From contig JAKPTX010000092.1 in NCBI GenBank assembly GCA_029570835.1, forward strand, positions 1 to 44,200: a stretch of 44,200 nt of DNA. The letters run 5' to 3'. The notes under the pieces are model-generated. The model was not told the DNA's origin, did not search any database, and worked only from the letters and a program-made list of their open reading frames with translations. Within the stretch, counting starts at the first letter, position 1. Each line of letters starts with the position of its first letter. Positions 18,016 through 27,448 of this stretch are shown one piece after another. A program made the translations under genes and the position numbers. Origin of the DNA: Bacteroidota bacterium. Lineage in GTDB: Bacteria; Bacteroidota; Bacteroidia; Bacteroidales; WCHB1-69.

Positions 18016-18034
18016 CTCTCACCACTGGTGCGAG
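18016..18034 (+). terminator. Possible terminator after the TonB receptor
   Basis: CTCTCACC (18016-18023) pairs with GGTGCGAG (18027-18034) with one mismatch and a three-base loop, followed by GTTTTGAG and AT-rich sequence. It lies in the 73-bp gap between convergent genes. The U tract is poor, so this is tentative. Confidence 0.4.
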
Positions 18035-18069
18035 TTTTGAGAATATTTTAATTAAATTTTAATAAAAAA

Positions 18070-19776
18070 TCACCGTACCAACCTCTTTTTCCTGCTAACC
18101 CTATTCCTGATTGTTAGGATAATTTGAAACAATACCAACACTGCGCTGACAACAAGGGCAAAACGCGCTAAATAGTCGCCATGTTTTACATAAAAGGTGA
18201 TTTCATCGTTGGGATATACTGTTTCACGAATCGCAATACGTGTACCGTAAGTGGTTTCCTGTGAACTGTTTCCTAAAGGATCGATAAAGGCGGATATTCC
18301 CGTATTGGCGGAACGAAGCACATATTTCCTGCTTTCAATAGCACGGAGTTTGGAGAGCTCAAAATGTTGTCTGTGTCCGGGAGAAGTGCTCCACCAGGCA
18401 TCGTTGGTGATCACACTCATGATTTGCGCGCCGTTGAGAACAAATTTTCCAAACAGTTCTCCATAAACCGATTCGTAGCAAATGGGAGCCCCAATTTGAA
18501 TCAAAGGATTAGTTCCTGCCAATGGAAATGCACGTTGAAAAGAATCCACACCCAATGATCCGGTGCTGCCACCCAGGTCAATTACAAAATACTCTAAAAA
18601 TCCAAATAGTTTAGGGTAGGGCATCTTTTCTACACCCGGCACCAACCTGCATTTGTGGTAAATTCCTGCCGTTCCTCCTTGATTATAACAAGCAGAAGTG
18701 TTGAAAAGATCATAATAGTAATCGCCTTCAAGATGTCGTGCCGTAGAAGTAGCTTTATAATTGTAGAAATCGGCGGTAGAGAGACCGGCAATCAGATTCA
18801 ACTTGGGATACTGTGCAATCAGAGAATCCAACAATTGAAAGGCATAATATTCATATCTGTTTTTTGGGAAATCATTTTTGAGAAGATTTACAACAGGGAG
18901 GTTGTGAGGAATTGCTGATTCAGAACAAATTAGCAGTTGTGTATTAGGAGTCAAAAGTGGCGAAGCAACCTCAACCAAACGTTGCACATGTTCCAGATTA
19001 TTCATTCCGTACTGTTCATGCCAGGGATCAGTATTCTGCTGTACAATAACAGCTTCGATACCTTGTTCTTTTGGAATTTGATATTTTTTTTGTATGACTT
19101 TAGAAAAAATAGGGGGGAGGATAACCATCGTTGCAGCGGCAATACCCAGCACGATAGCACATCTTTTCGCCGGCTGAATTTCAGTGACCTCTTTACGACT
19201 TTTATGGTAACTAATTAAATTTTTTCCTAATTCATAAAGCAGGATGTTGACCGCAAAAATCCAGATGGTACCTCCGAAAGTTCCGGTATACTCGTACCAT
19301 TGAATCCATCCGGTTTGAGGAGCGAAAACATTTCCTAAATTGAGCCAGGGCCAGGCAAGTTGCCAATTCAAATGCAAATACTCAAAACTACACCAAAATG
19401 AAACCAACGCAATATAGTCGATCCAGGCGGCTTTTTTAATCTTTCGGAACTGATGCCAAAATGAAAAAAGAAAACTCATTAATAATGCATTGAGCGCTAT
19501 TGCAGCAATGGAGCCTACAGAAGTAGAGTACCAGATCCACCAGGTAGTGATCCCGTTCCAAACTAAAAAAGCAGGATAGGAATAAATAAAAGCGTTCCAG
19601 AAATAAAACCTTTCTTTTACTTTAAGCAACTGATCGCTGAGCAATAAAAGGGGAATCCAGGCAATAAAAACAAGCAGGGCATGACCGTAAGGATACCAGG
19701 AAAAAGCAAGCAACAGACCTGCTAAAAGAGAGTAAAACAGGAGTTGTAATACGGGATGTAATTTGGATATTTTCAT
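18070..19776 (-). CDS. lnt: Apolipoprotein N-acyltransferase
   Basis: Inner-membrane enzyme that adds the third acyl chain to lipoproteins. 568 residues: an N-terminal block of about six membrane helices (10-220), a nitrilase-like periplasmic domain (about 238-530) and a final C-terminal helix (about 540-558). The catalytic triad of the carbon-nitrogen hydrolase fold is visible as Glu286 (SESAIPH), Lys375 (YHKCRLVPG) and Cys433 (APICYES). Length fits the family (about 510-570). The start ATG shares one base with the TAA of the upstream GT39-like gene (TAATG), so it is the last gene of dsbD-GT39-lnt. The window encodes several lipoprotein candidates that would be its substrates (LptE, the 46-residue protein). 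Confidence 0.95.
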   Translation of the reverse strand: MKISKLHPVLQLLFYSLLAGLLLAFSWYPYGHALLVFIAWIPLLLLSDQLLKVKERFYFWNAFIYSYPAFLVWNGITTWWIWYSTSVGSIAAIALNALLMSFLFSFWHQFRKIKKAAWIDYIALVSFWCSFEYLHLNWQLAWPWLNLGNVFAPQTGWIQWYEYTGTFGGTIWIFAVNILLYELGKNLISYHKSRKEVTEIQPAKRCAIVLGIAAATMVILPPIFSKVIQKKYQIPKEQGIEAVIVQQNTDPWHEQYGMNNLEHVQRLVEVASPLLTPNTQLLICSESAIPHNLPVVNLLKNDFPKNRYEYYAFQLLDSLIAQYPKLNLIAGLSTADFYNYKATSTARHLEGDYYYDLFNTSACYNQGGTAGIYHKCRLVPGVEKMPYPKLFGFLEYFVIDLGGSTGSLGVDSFQRAFPLAGTNPLIQIGAPICYESVYGELFGKFVLNGAQIMSVITNDAWWSTSPGHRQHFELSKLRAIESRKYVLRSANTGISAFIDPLGNSSQETTYGTRIAIRETVYPNDEITFYVKHGDYLARFALVVSAVLVLFQIILTIRNRVSRKKRLVR

Positions 19777-21419
19777 TATAAATCGTTTAATAATTCAATA
19801 TCAAAGTAGAGTGCATCAGGATCATCCTGACAATAATCGGGAATAGGATGATGGATAAAGTAAACCGGAATAAAACCGGCTTCCTTAACCCGTTGCAAAC
19901 TCTCTTGGGAGGGGGCAAAAGGATAGCAGTCCCGATCGAGATAAAAACAGGCTTCAGAGAAAGTCATATTATAGTACTGTCTCTCATCACCCCTAACATT
20001 AAACAGAATAGCATTTTCAGGGAGTTGATCTTTAATTTTCAATAGTCGGGCTCTGTTTTCAATTTGATCTAGTCTCCACCAAGCCAATGAGGTGTGCATT
20101 TGTCGAATTCTGGTAAAGTTAAACATATACCATGAGATCAAAAAAAGTGCAATGATCTGAATAGCTATTCTAAACTTTGGTTTTGTGATCCAAACGCCGA
20201 TCTTCTCTACAATCCAGTCAATCACAACGCCCAAACTCATAAACCAAATTATGCCCACAATAAAGGGATAAGCAGGCATTTTGGTTGTGGCTATAGAGAA
20301 AAAGAGGTAAACAAAAATGAGCGTGCTGTATAATGTGATTTTGATATTTCGTTTTTTGATTAAAAATCCTATCCGTATCAGACCAGCCAACAAAATAAGA
20401 GCATTGAAAATGAGTGTAACAATTCCCAACTTGTTGCCGGCATCAGAATAACTTATTTTGCTCCCCAAATATAAATAGGGAATTTTTAAAATATGGAAAA
20501 AGAAATCTGTCCGTTGGAACTCAATTTGCTCAAAAAGATGTCTGTTATTGTACTCATACTCATGAAGTGCAGCATCCGGATAGGCAGAAAAGATAAAGAA
20601 TTGCCAAGGTAAAAATACTAATATGGTGATTACCAATGCAGAGAGGTAGTGACTTAAATTCCATTTTTTGAGTCGCCATCCGTAGGTACTCAACAGATAA
20701 ATTCCCCAAGTAAAATAAACCAATAGTCCGGCTAGCCATTTGTTCATAATTGCGCAGCCGGAAAAGAGTCCGATTAAAATAACCCATCCTCTTTTTCTAT
20801 CCGAATAGATATACTCAACAAAACTCCATAATGATGCGGTTACATAGAAAAAGAAAGCTACATCATTGTGATCAATTCCACTTGCACCACTGACTAAATC
20901 GATGAGAAACCATGAAAAAGTGATGGAGAGGGCTGTATAATACCCGATTCTACTGTTGAAGATTCGTTTTGCAATTTGGTAGCCTATTGGAACAGAGAGA
21001 GTTGCCATCAATACACTGGGTAACCGTAAGGCAAACTCATTCACTCCGAATAGTTTCATGGAGAGTGCCATTTGCCACAGAAAGAGGGGTTGTTTATGCA
21101 ACCAAATGTGTGCGCAAGTCCAATTCAAATAGTCGGTTTCCAAAACTAATGGATGATTGTAAAACTTGGGCTCCAAAGGATTAGCAATGCAATTTTTAGC
21201 GACTACAGCATGAAAACGTTCATCCCACAGATTGAGGAAGGGATCCAGTAAAGCTGCAAAAGTGTAAATGGAAAAAGCAGTCAAAGTAAGGAAAAGCAGT
21301 GCCAATCCTTTTTTATCATGCAGGTGAAACCAAATTGAAAAAAAGAGGAAAACCCCACCGGTAGCTAACCAAGCGTACTGGTGAGGTGCAAATCCTAAGA
21401 TGTTAAAAAAAACTGACAT
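19776..21419 (-). CDS. ArnT/GT39-like membrane glycosyltransferase
   Basis: 547 residues with about 11-12 membrane segments. The first periplasmic loop carries LWDERFHAVVAKN, the Asp-Glu motif of PMT_2/ArnT enzymes, followed by NHPLVLETDYLNW and HKQPLFLWQMALSMKLFGVNEFALRLPSVL, a hallmark order of GT39/GT83 transferases (KPPL-type motif, then the RLPS motif). It likely moves a sugar from an undecaprenyl carrier to lipid A or another envelope acceptor. A C-terminal soluble region of about 100 residues ends LLNDL. It lies 3 bp after dsbD and overlaps lnt by one base, so it is in an envelope-maturation operon. Acceptor not determined. Confidence 0.83.
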   Translation of the reverse strand: MSVFFNILGFAPHQYAWLATGGVFLFFSIWFHLHDKKGLALLFLTLTAFSIYTFAALLDPFLNLWDERFHAVVAKNCIANPLEPKFYNHPLVLETDYLNWTCAHIWLHKQPLFLWQMALSMKLFGVNEFALRLPSVLMATLSVPIGYQIAKRIFNSRIGYYTALSITFSWFLIDLVSGASGIDHNDVAFFFYVTASLWSFVEYIYSDRKRGWVILIGLFSGCAIMNKWLAGLLVYFTWGIYLLSTYGWRLKKWNLSHYLSALVITILVFLPWQFFIFSAYPDAALHEYEYNNRHLFEQIEFQRTDFFFHILKIPYLYLGSKISYSDAGNKLGIVTLIFNALILLAGLIRIGFLIKKRNIKITLYSTLIFVYLFFSIATTKMPAYPFIVGIIWFMSLGVVIDWIVEKIGVWITKPKFRIAIQIIALFLISWYMFNFTRIRQMHTSLAWWRLDQIENRARLLKIKDQLPENAILFNVRGDERQYYNMTFSEACFYLDRDCYPFAPSQESLQRVKEAGFIPVYFIHHPIPDYCQDDPDALYFDIELLNDL

Positions 21420-21422
21420 TTT

Positions 21423-23480
21423 TTATTTTAGCCCATGTTTTTTATTATAAGCTGCAATCCCGGACTCCAGAAATTCCAAATATTTATCAGGATCCAACTC
21501 ATATTCCAGTGGTCCAACCAATACGGAACCATCGTGATCCAAGACTAAGTAGCAGGGTTGAGAAGCTTCTTTGTAAATGGTATTTTGGATATACATATTT
21601 TTCCTACCCAGTTTTATGATTTCATTACCGTCAGCATCTTTGATATAATCTTCCGGATTGAGCTCAATCACTTTATCATCCACATAAAGTGCTGCAACTA
21701 CGAACTGTTCCGCAAACATTTTCTTTACCCGTGGATCTTTCCAAACCGCATTTTCAACGTTACGACAATTGACGCAACCATGTCCGGTGAAATCCACAAA
21801 GAGTGGACGTCCTTCAATTTTGGATACGCGTATAGCCTGTTGGTAATCAAAATACCCCTTAATACCGAAAGGCAGTTTTAATTTATCGCCATATTTAGGA
21901 GTTTCAGTCATTTGTTGTTCTTCTCCATCTCCAATAGATGTAAAGCTCAACATTTCAACCTCTTCCCTTACAATTTTGTTTACATCAAAATCTTGTGTGG
22001 TGATAGGAGGTAACCAGCCCGAGATTGCTTTAAGAGGTGCACCCCACATACCCGGAATGAGATAAACTACAAAGGTAAATGTGGCAATAGCAGAGAAAAA
22101 GCGGAACCAGCTTCTTTGAACCGGCATATCATCATCATGAGGGAATTTAATTTTACCCAACAGATAGAAACCCATCAAGGAGAATATTACGATCCATGCA
22201 GCCAAATAAACCTCACGGTCTAGGATTCCCCAGTGGTAAGTTTGATCCGGTACGTTGATGAATTTCAGTGCAAAAGCCAACTCGATGAACGCCAATACCA
22301 CTTTGAGTGTATTCATCCATCCTCCTGATTTTGGTGCTGATTTTAACAAGCCGGGGAAGAAGGCAAACAGGGTGAACGGTACGGCAATACCGAGTGAGAA
22401 TCCCAACATTCCGATAATCGGTTTAATGAAAGAGCCACCGGCAGAACTCAATGCAACAGCACCCGCAATCGGTAGTGTACAAGAGAACGAAACCAGTACT
22501 AAGGTTAAAGCCATAAAAAATACGCCTATGATACCGCCTCTGCTCTCCATTTTGGATGATTTGTTGATCCAGCTGCTGGGTAAAGCAATTTCAAAGTAAC
22601 CAAATAGAGAGATCGCAAAGATGATAAAAATCAAGGCAAACAGCAAGTTAGGAATCCAATGCGTACTGATAATATTCGCAAAATCGGGTCCAAAAATTAA
22701 GGAGAGTCCAATTCCAACAATGATAAAGATCACCACAATAGAAGCTCCGAAAACCAAAGCATAAAATTTAGATTTTTTCTCCATTTTGAGGAAGTAGGAG
22801 ACAGTCATAGGAATCATCGGGAATACACAAGGCATCAATAAACCTGCGAAACCTCCTGCAACTGCTACCAAAAAGAAGAGCCACAAAGATTCTTCTTCCT
22901 CTTTTTCACGCTCAACAGGGGTGAATGATTGCTCACTGGTTGTGTCTGCTTGAACTTGTGCATTTTCGTCAGCAACTGTATTATCTGTAACGGAACTTTC
23001 ATCGGTGACTGAAACTATAAGATTTTCAAAACCCGAAACTTTAAAGATGAAATCACGATCGATAGCCACACATTTGCCATCAATGCAGGCTTGTCCGGAA
23101 AGTTCTCCTTTCAGTTCAAATGGAGTATTGGTTTTAACCTTTATCCTTTGTTTAAACTGAGCAGTTTTTTCGTGGTATTTGGAAGTATCTTTGAATACAG
23201 GATCGTAAGAAACGATCGGTTTTGGTTCATTGATTTTTCCAACCAATTGGTATTGAGGTGAAGGTTTGAATTCAATCACCAATGGCATTTCCATTCCCTT
23301 GTGCACCAGTGCAAATAGATGCCATTTTTCTTTAATTTTGGCATTAAATTGGAGCTCAGCAATGGAGTCATTCAGTTTTTTTACATTAAAATTCCAATTA
23401 ACAGGAAGATCTTGTGCACGGAGTGAGTTGGGTAAAATAAACGCTAACACCGTGATAATTAGCAAGATTCGTTTTCTCAT
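21423..23480 (-). CDS. dsbD: Thiol:disulfide interchange protein DsbD-like
   Basis: Carries electrons from cytoplasmic thioredoxin across the inner membrane to periplasmic thiol systems. 685 residues in the classic three-part layout: a signal peptide and N-terminal periplasmic DsbD-alpha-like domain with Cys132/Cys137 (ACIDGKCV), a linker rich in acidic and Thr/Ser residues (about 158-198), an eight-helix membrane domain with Cys218 (MPCVFPMIP) and Cys334 (SFSCTLPIAG), and a C-terminal thioredoxin-like domain with Cys569/Cys572 (HGCVNCRNVE). All six redox cysteines are present. It heads an operon with the GT39-like gene and lnt. It could support cytochrome c maturation or oxidative repair; no cytochrome genes are near. 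Confidence 0.93.
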   Translation of the reverse strand: MRKRILLIITVLAFILPNSLRAQDLPVNWNFNVKKLNDSIAELQFNAKIKEKWHLFALVHKGMEMPLVIEFKPSPQYQLVGKINEPKPIVSYDPVFKDTSKYHEKTAQFKQRIKVKTNTPFELKGELSGQACIDGKCVAIDRDFIFKVSGFENLIVSVTDESSVTDNTVADENAQVQADTTSEQSFTPVEREKEEEESLWLFFLVAVAGGFAGLLMPCVFPMIPMTVSYFLKMEKKSKFYALVFGASIVVIFIIVGIGLSLIFGPDFANIISTHWIPNLLFALIFIIFAISLFGYFEIALPSSWINKSSKMESRGGIIGVFFMALTLVLVSFSCTLPIAGAVALSSAGGSFIKPIIGMLGFSLGIAVPFTLFAFFPGLLKSAPKSGGWMNTLKVVLAFIELAFALKFINVPDQTYHWGILDREVYLAAWIVIFSLMGFYLLGKIKFPHDDDMPVQRSWFRFFSAIATFTFVVYLIPGMWGAPLKAISGWLPPITTQDFDVNKIVREEVEMLSFTSIGDGEEQQMTETPKYGDKLKLPFGIKGYFDYQQAIRVSKIEGRPLFVDFTGHGCVNCRNVENAVWKDPRVKKMFAEQFVVAALYVDDKVIELNPEDYIKDADGNEIIKLGRKNMYIQNTIYKEASQPCYLVLDHDGSVLVGPLEYELDPDKYLEFLESGIAAYNKKHGLK

Positions 23481-23513
23481 GGTATAATAGTAATTAGTTA
23501 ATTTTCAAACCTG

Positions 23514-23521
23514 CAAATATA
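23514..23521 (-). promoter_or_regulatory. -7 element of dsbD operon
   Basis: TATATTTG then CAGG on the minus strand, 33 nt before the dsbD ATG and within the 55-bp gap after the Omp85-like gene. No TTG at the -33 distance. Confidence 0.55.
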
Positions 23522-23535
23522 TACTTTTTTTCTTT

Positions 23536-25122
23536 TTAAAACATCACGGTGAGTCCAAAATGTATCTTACCGGTTTTAAATGAGATTGGATTTCCTTTTT
23601 GTTTGCCTAACGCATAACTGAATTGAAATAATCCAGCCTTGGTATTGAATGCAATCCCGGCACCAAATCCAAAAGGAAAATCGCGACTGTATTTTCCTTC
23701 TGTTTTTCTCTCATACCAGCCTCCATTAAAGAAAAGGTTGATATAGGATCGTTTTTCGTAAAGATATCTCCACTCAAAATTTCCAAACAGATAACCGCTT
23801 GCCCAAATCGATTGCTCATCAAATCCTTGTAATGTTCGAAATCCTCCCAATCTGAAAAGTTCGTTTTGGTAGATCTGTTCACCCAAGATAAATCCCGTTT
23901 TATATCCAATGACTTGTATCCATTTTTTCCAAAGGGGGAGATAACCTTCACCGCTACTGGAAATGTGGTAGCGTATTGCTTTTGAATTGCTGTAATGTTC
24001 TTTCAGTGTGCCAACAGATCCTTCTACGTCCAGACGGTAGCCCTTACTGGGATTGAAAATGTAGTCAATATCCCGGAGTAGGAGTGAAGCTCCGTACATC
24101 ACCTTAGAATATTCGGGATAAGGTGTGTAGGATTCTGCTTCCTGCTTAGCAGATTTTCCAATACTGCTCGACTCTTCCCAAAGGATTGATGTTTTTACGT
24201 GGTTGTTATTGTTGAAGGTGTAGCGGATACTTCCTCCGAAATTGAGTTTTAGATAGTTGGTGTCCTGTTTGTCCAGTTGAAATAGAGCCTCAATCCCCAA
24301 TGGAGTGGTATAGATATGAGGAAAAATAGTCTGTACATTGAGTAGCTGTGAGCGGGGTTCAGGGGCTCTCCACTCCAGGTAAAGATCTTCACCCACCTGA
24401 ACCCGATTAACCAATCTTAGTTTGAGTTCTCCACTAAATCCAATTTTGCCGGTTTTTTCATTGACTGGAGCAAATCCAATAACCCCGTCTGCCTGACTCA
24501 TTTTTCGTTCATCAAGAAAGAGGTAAAGGAGCGCTTTGTCAGATTGAAACTCAACCCCAAAGGGGGCTGTTTCTTCAGCAAAGGGAATCTCCCGGATCAG
24601 TTTCGGAATTTTTTGAACCACCTTTTCCCGGTATTTCTTTCCCATCTTGTATCTGAAATAGGCTTCCATATAGTGGTGATTCAGTTTGAGGTTTCCCTTA
24701 TTGATGATGGAGTCAAATACTATATATTCCCCTTTGGTGATTCGGGAGGTGAGCCACACGGTATCTTCGAGCAGCTCCATATTAACAATCTCCGCAGAGG
24801 CAAAAGGATACCCCTCGTTTTCAAAATGGAGGATCACTTTAGGTATGAGGAGCTGATAATTTTCCCAGGTGATATGATTGTCCTCCCCCCTTTTTTTTAA
24901 TATCATATTCCACAATAAAATAGAAGTTGAATCAGTTTTAACATATATGGGATAAGATTTCACGTCATAATTGTCAAAAATGCCTGATTTTAATGTGTCA
25001 TTTTGGCAAAAAAGAGATCCACTCACATTGAAAAATAATGAGAAAAACAATGTTAATATACTGATAATTAGAGTTTTAACTTTGCTTTTAATTAGTTTTG
25101 AAAATGGGGTCAAAATGAACAT
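23536..25122 (-). CDS. Omp85/TamA-like outer-membrane assembly or translocation protein
   Basis: 528 residues. A hydrophobic export signal is present near 15-40. A POTRA-like beta-alpha-alpha-beta region (IPKVILHFENEGYPFASAEI, about 88-107) is followed by a second soluble segment, then a beta barrel covering about 210-528 that ends GLTVMF. The loop motif RLGGFRTLQGFDEQSIWASG matches the conserved L6 segment of the Omp85 superfamily, where the usual (V/I)RG(F/Y) is replaced by LQGF. It is too short for BamA (about 800-880) and nearer to TamA or small Bacteroidota D15-type proteins. It diverges from the small lipoprotein gene with directly abutting promoters. An A8G6 tract in the coding strand near codons 75-79 encodes KKRG. 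Confidence 0.8.
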   Translation of the reverse strand: MFILTPFSKLIKSKVKTLIISILTLFFSLFFNVSGSLFCQNDTLKSGIFDNYDVKSYPIYVKTDSTSILLWNMILKKRGEDNHITWENYQLLIPKVILHFENEGYPFASAEIVNMELLEDTVWLTSRITKGEYIVFDSIINKGNLKLNHHYMEAYFRYKMGKKYREKVVQKIPKLIREIPFAEETAPFGVEFQSDKALLYLFLDERKMSQADGVIGFAPVNEKTGKIGFSGELKLRLVNRVQVGEDLYLEWRAPEPRSQLLNVQTIFPHIYTTPLGIEALFQLDKQDTNYLKLNFGGSIRYTFNNNNHVKTSILWEESSSIGKSAKQEAESYTPYPEYSKVMYGASLLLRDIDYIFNPSKGYRLDVEGSVGTLKEHYSNSKAIRYHISSSGEGYLPLWKKWIQVIGYKTGFILGEQIYQNELFRLGGFRTLQGFDEQSIWASGYLFGNFEWRYLYEKRSYINLFFNGGWYERKTEGKYSRDFPFGFGAGIAFNTKAGLFQFSYALGKQKGNPISFKTGKIHFGLTVMF

Positions 25123-25132
25123 TAAATTTATT

Positions 25133-25140
25133 TATCTTTG
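25133..25140 (+). promoter_or_regulatory. -7 element of the small lipoprotein gene
   Basis: TATCTTTG then CA, 22 nt before ATG 25163. It directly abuts the opposing -7 element at 25141-25148. Confidence 0.6.
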
Positions 25141-25148
25141 CAAAATTA
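25141..25148 (-). promoter_or_regulatory. -7 element of the Omp85-like gene
   Basis: TAATTTTG on the minus strand, 18 nt before the ATG at 25122. It touches the plus-strand element at 25133-25140, so the two predicted start sites cross each other. Confidence 0.55.
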
Positions 25149-25162
25149 AATATAAAACGAAA

Positions 25163-25303
25163 ATGAAAAGAAATATTGTAATAATTGGAGCTTTTTTAAT
25201 GGTAGTTTTACTGGTTTCAGCATGTGCAACTCGTCAAAAATGTGCTGCTTACGGTCATTATACATACCATAAAATAGAAAAGGTAGAGGATAATTCACTC
25301 TAA
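25163..25303 (+). CDS. Small lipoprotein, 46 residues
   Basis: Precursor of 46 residues: a basic start (MKRN), a hydrophobic stretch (IVIIGAFLMVVLLV) and a lipobox VSAC with acylated Cys21, leaving a mature peptide of 26 residues with a further Cys (RQKCAAYGHYTYHK). Short lipoproteins of this form are common and mostly uncharacterised in Bacteroidota. The start is chosen at ATG 25163, behind the -7 box; the frame is open further upstream, but that would put the hydrophobic segment in the middle of the protein. It lies 30 bp upstream of the barrel-like gene and is probably cotranscribed with it. Confidence 0.78.
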   Translation: MKRNIVIIGAFLMVVLLVSACATRQKCAAYGHYTYHKIEKVEDNSL

Positions 25304-25333
25304 TTCACTTTTCTTTTGTATTTTGCTTGAATT

Positions 25334-26095
25334 ATGCTTGGTCGGAACAAACTCTTTTTGCTACTGATATTGAATTGGCTCATTTTCCCTCTTTATTCAC
25401 AAGATGCCGGGGAGGTTGAGATTGAGGATATTTATGTTTCCGATCATACTTTTGCTTTTTATGTGAATACCGATGGAGTGGGAGTTGGGTATCAACGTGG
25501 ATGGCATACCCAGTTTGCGGATAAGCATGTGTTAGATATTTCTTTTCTCTACTCTAATCATATTAAGGCCGTTAGAGGTACTAATTTCTCCTATGAAGGG
25601 GCAAGAGCATACAGTTATGGTAAGTTGTATGATCTATTTTTTTTGAGAACGGGTTACACTTATCAGAAGACAGTTTTTAAAAAGCCATATTGGGGGGGAG
25701 TCAGTATCGATTTTAACCTGTCTACCGGTTTTACCTTAGGAATTGGACTGCCTACCTATTTAGAAATTGCTTATTATGCCCCGGGGGGCTATGATATAAT
25801 TCGGGTTACTGAAAGGTATAATCCTGAGATACACGATCTCACCAATATTATAGGAGGAGCCCCTTTTTATGAACGTTTTCATAAATTGGCGTTCAGACCG
25901 GGTGTTTTTGGAAAGGCAGGTTTGGTTTTTGACTTTAGTCAAAGGAGAGACAGGATCAGAGCTTTTGCTGTGGGAGTTCAGTTGGACTCTCTCTTTCCTC
26001 CTCTCCAACAGATGGCTTTTAACGCTCCTACACCGGTCTATTTAGGTGGCTATATCGCTTATCAATTTGGAAGAAAAAAACAGTTATACGAATAA
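25334..26095 (+). CDS. Hypothetical secreted or outer-membrane beta-rich protein
   Basis: 253 residues, family not recognised. Signal peptide MLGRNKLFLLLILNWLIFPLYS then DAGEVEIEDIYVSDHTFAFYVNTDG. The body is beta-rich with Gly/Tyr-dense strands (GVGYQRGWHTQF, FFLRTGYTYQKTVF, FRPGVFGKAGLVFDF, YLGGYIAYQFG), consistent with a barrel of about 10 strands; the last residues KKQLYE would then be periplasmic. It sits between a small lipoprotein gene and glyA. A G7 tract at 25692-25698 and a G6 tract near 25782 lie inside the coding sequence and could be slippage-prone. Confidence 0.65.
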   Translation: MLGRNKLFLLLILNWLIFPLYSQDAGEVEIEDIYVSDHTFAFYVNTDGVGVGYQRGWHTQFADKHVLDISFLYSNHIKAVRGTNFSYEGARAYSYGKLYDLFFLRTGYTYQKTVFKKPYWGGVSIDFNLSTGFTLGIGLPTYLEIAYYAPGGYDIIRVTERYNPEIHDLTNIIGGAPFYERFHKLAFRPGVFGKAGLVFDFSQRRDRIRAFAVGVQLDSLFPPLQQMAFNAPTPVYLGGYIAYQFGRKKQLYE

Positions 26096-26122
26096 AAATT
26101 TTACTTAATTTAAACACAAAAA

Positions 26123-27412
26123 ATGGCAATGAAAAGAGACGAAATTATTTTTGATTTGATTGAGCAGGAACGTGCACGTCAAACCAATGGAATTGAATTG
26201 ATCGCATCTGAAAACTTTGTAACTGACCAGGTAATGGAAGCACAAGGTTCAATTTTAACTAATAAATATGCTGAAGGATATCCGAATAGAAGATATTACG
26301 GTGGTTGTCAGATTGTGGATCAAACAGAACAATTAGCGATTGATCGTGCTAAAGAATTGTTTGGTGCTGAATGGGCTAACGTACAACCTCACTCCGGTGC
26401 ACAAGCGAATATGGCAGTGTTGATGACTTGCTTGAAACCCGGTGATGTATTCATGGGATTGGATTTATCACACGGTGGGCACTTATCACACGGTTCTCCT
26501 GTAAACTCTTCAGGAATTTTATATCGTCAGGTTGCATATACCGTTGATGAGGATACCGGTTTGATCAATTATGACATTATGGAAGAGGTAGCTCTTCGCG
26601 AAAACCCCAAATTGATTATTGGTGGTGCTTCTGCATACTCAAGAGATTGGGATTGGAAAAGAATGAGAGAGATCGCTGATAAAGTTGGTGCTCTTTTAAT
26701 GGGAGATATTGCTCACCCTGCAGGATTGATCGCAAGAGGATTGTTGAATAATCCGATACCTTACTGTCACATTGTAACCACTACTACTCACAAAACACTT
26801 CGTGGACCAAGAGGTGGATTGATTATGATGGGTAAAGATTTTGAAAATCCTTGGGGATTAACAAACAATAAGGGAGAAATAAGAATGATGTCCCAATTGT
26901 TGGATAGTGCCGTATTCCCCGGTGTACAAGGTGGACCACTAGAGCATGTTATCGCTGCTAAAGCGGTGGCATTCAAAGAAGCCCTTTCAGATGAGTACTT
27001 AGAGTATCTGCATCAGGTAAGAAAAAATGCTCAAGCAATGTGTAAAGCATTTGTAGCTAGAGGATATAAAGTAATCAGCGGTGGAACTGATAACCACTTA
27101 ATGTTGATCGACTTAAGAACTAAATTCCCCGATATCACAGGAAGAAAAGTTGAAAATGTTTTGGATCAGGCTCATATTACTATTAATAAAAATATGGTTC
27201 CTTTTGATAGCAGAACTCCTTTCAGTACTTCAGGTATCAGAGTGGGAACACCCGCTGTTACTTCCAGAGGATTAAAAGAGCATGAAATGGAAACCATTGT
27301 TGCCCTTATTGATGAGGTGATTAGCAATATTGACAATGAAGAGGTAATTCAAAGTGTGGCTGAAAGAGTAAAAGCATTTATGTCGCACAGACCATTAAAT
27401 GCCTGGAACTAA
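26123..27412 (+). CDS. glyA: Serine hydroxymethyltransferase
   Basis: PLP enzyme that interconverts serine and glycine while charging tetrahydrofolate with a one-carbon unit. 429 residues, normal length. Seen: ELIASENF at the N-terminus, [17 protein letters not shown] substrate region (115-131), Asp195 and His198 in [10 protein letters not shown] for PLP, and Lys224 in [14 protein letters not shown] as the Schiff-base lysine. Codon use is regular, as for a highly expressed housekeeping gene. Two possible starts (26123 or 26129); the first is used here. It is 27 bp after the barrel-like gene with no clear promoter between. Confidence 0.98.
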   Translation: MAMKRDEIIFDLIEQERARQTNGIELIASENFVTDQVMEAQGSILTNKYAEGYPNRRYYGGCQIVDQTEQLAIDRAKELFGAEWANVQPHSGAQANMAVLMTCLKPGDVFMGLDLSHGGHLSHGSPVNSSGILYRQVAYTVDEDTGLINYDIMEEVALRENPKLIIGGASAYSRDWDWKRMREIADKVGALLMGDIAHPAGLIARGLLNNPIPYCHIVTTTTHKTLRGPRGGLIMMGKDFENPWGLTNNKGEIRMMSQLLDSAVFPGVQGGPLEHVIAAKAVAFKEALSDEYLEYLHQVRKNAQAMCKAFVARGYKVISGGTDNHLMLIDLRTKFPDITGRKVENVLDQAHITINKNMVPFDSRTPFSTSGIRVGTPAVTSRGLKEHEMETIVALIDEVISNIDNEEVIQSVAERVKAFMSHRPLNAWN

Positions 27413-27448
27413 TCATTAAACTGTCTCAAAATAGAATATTCTCAGATT

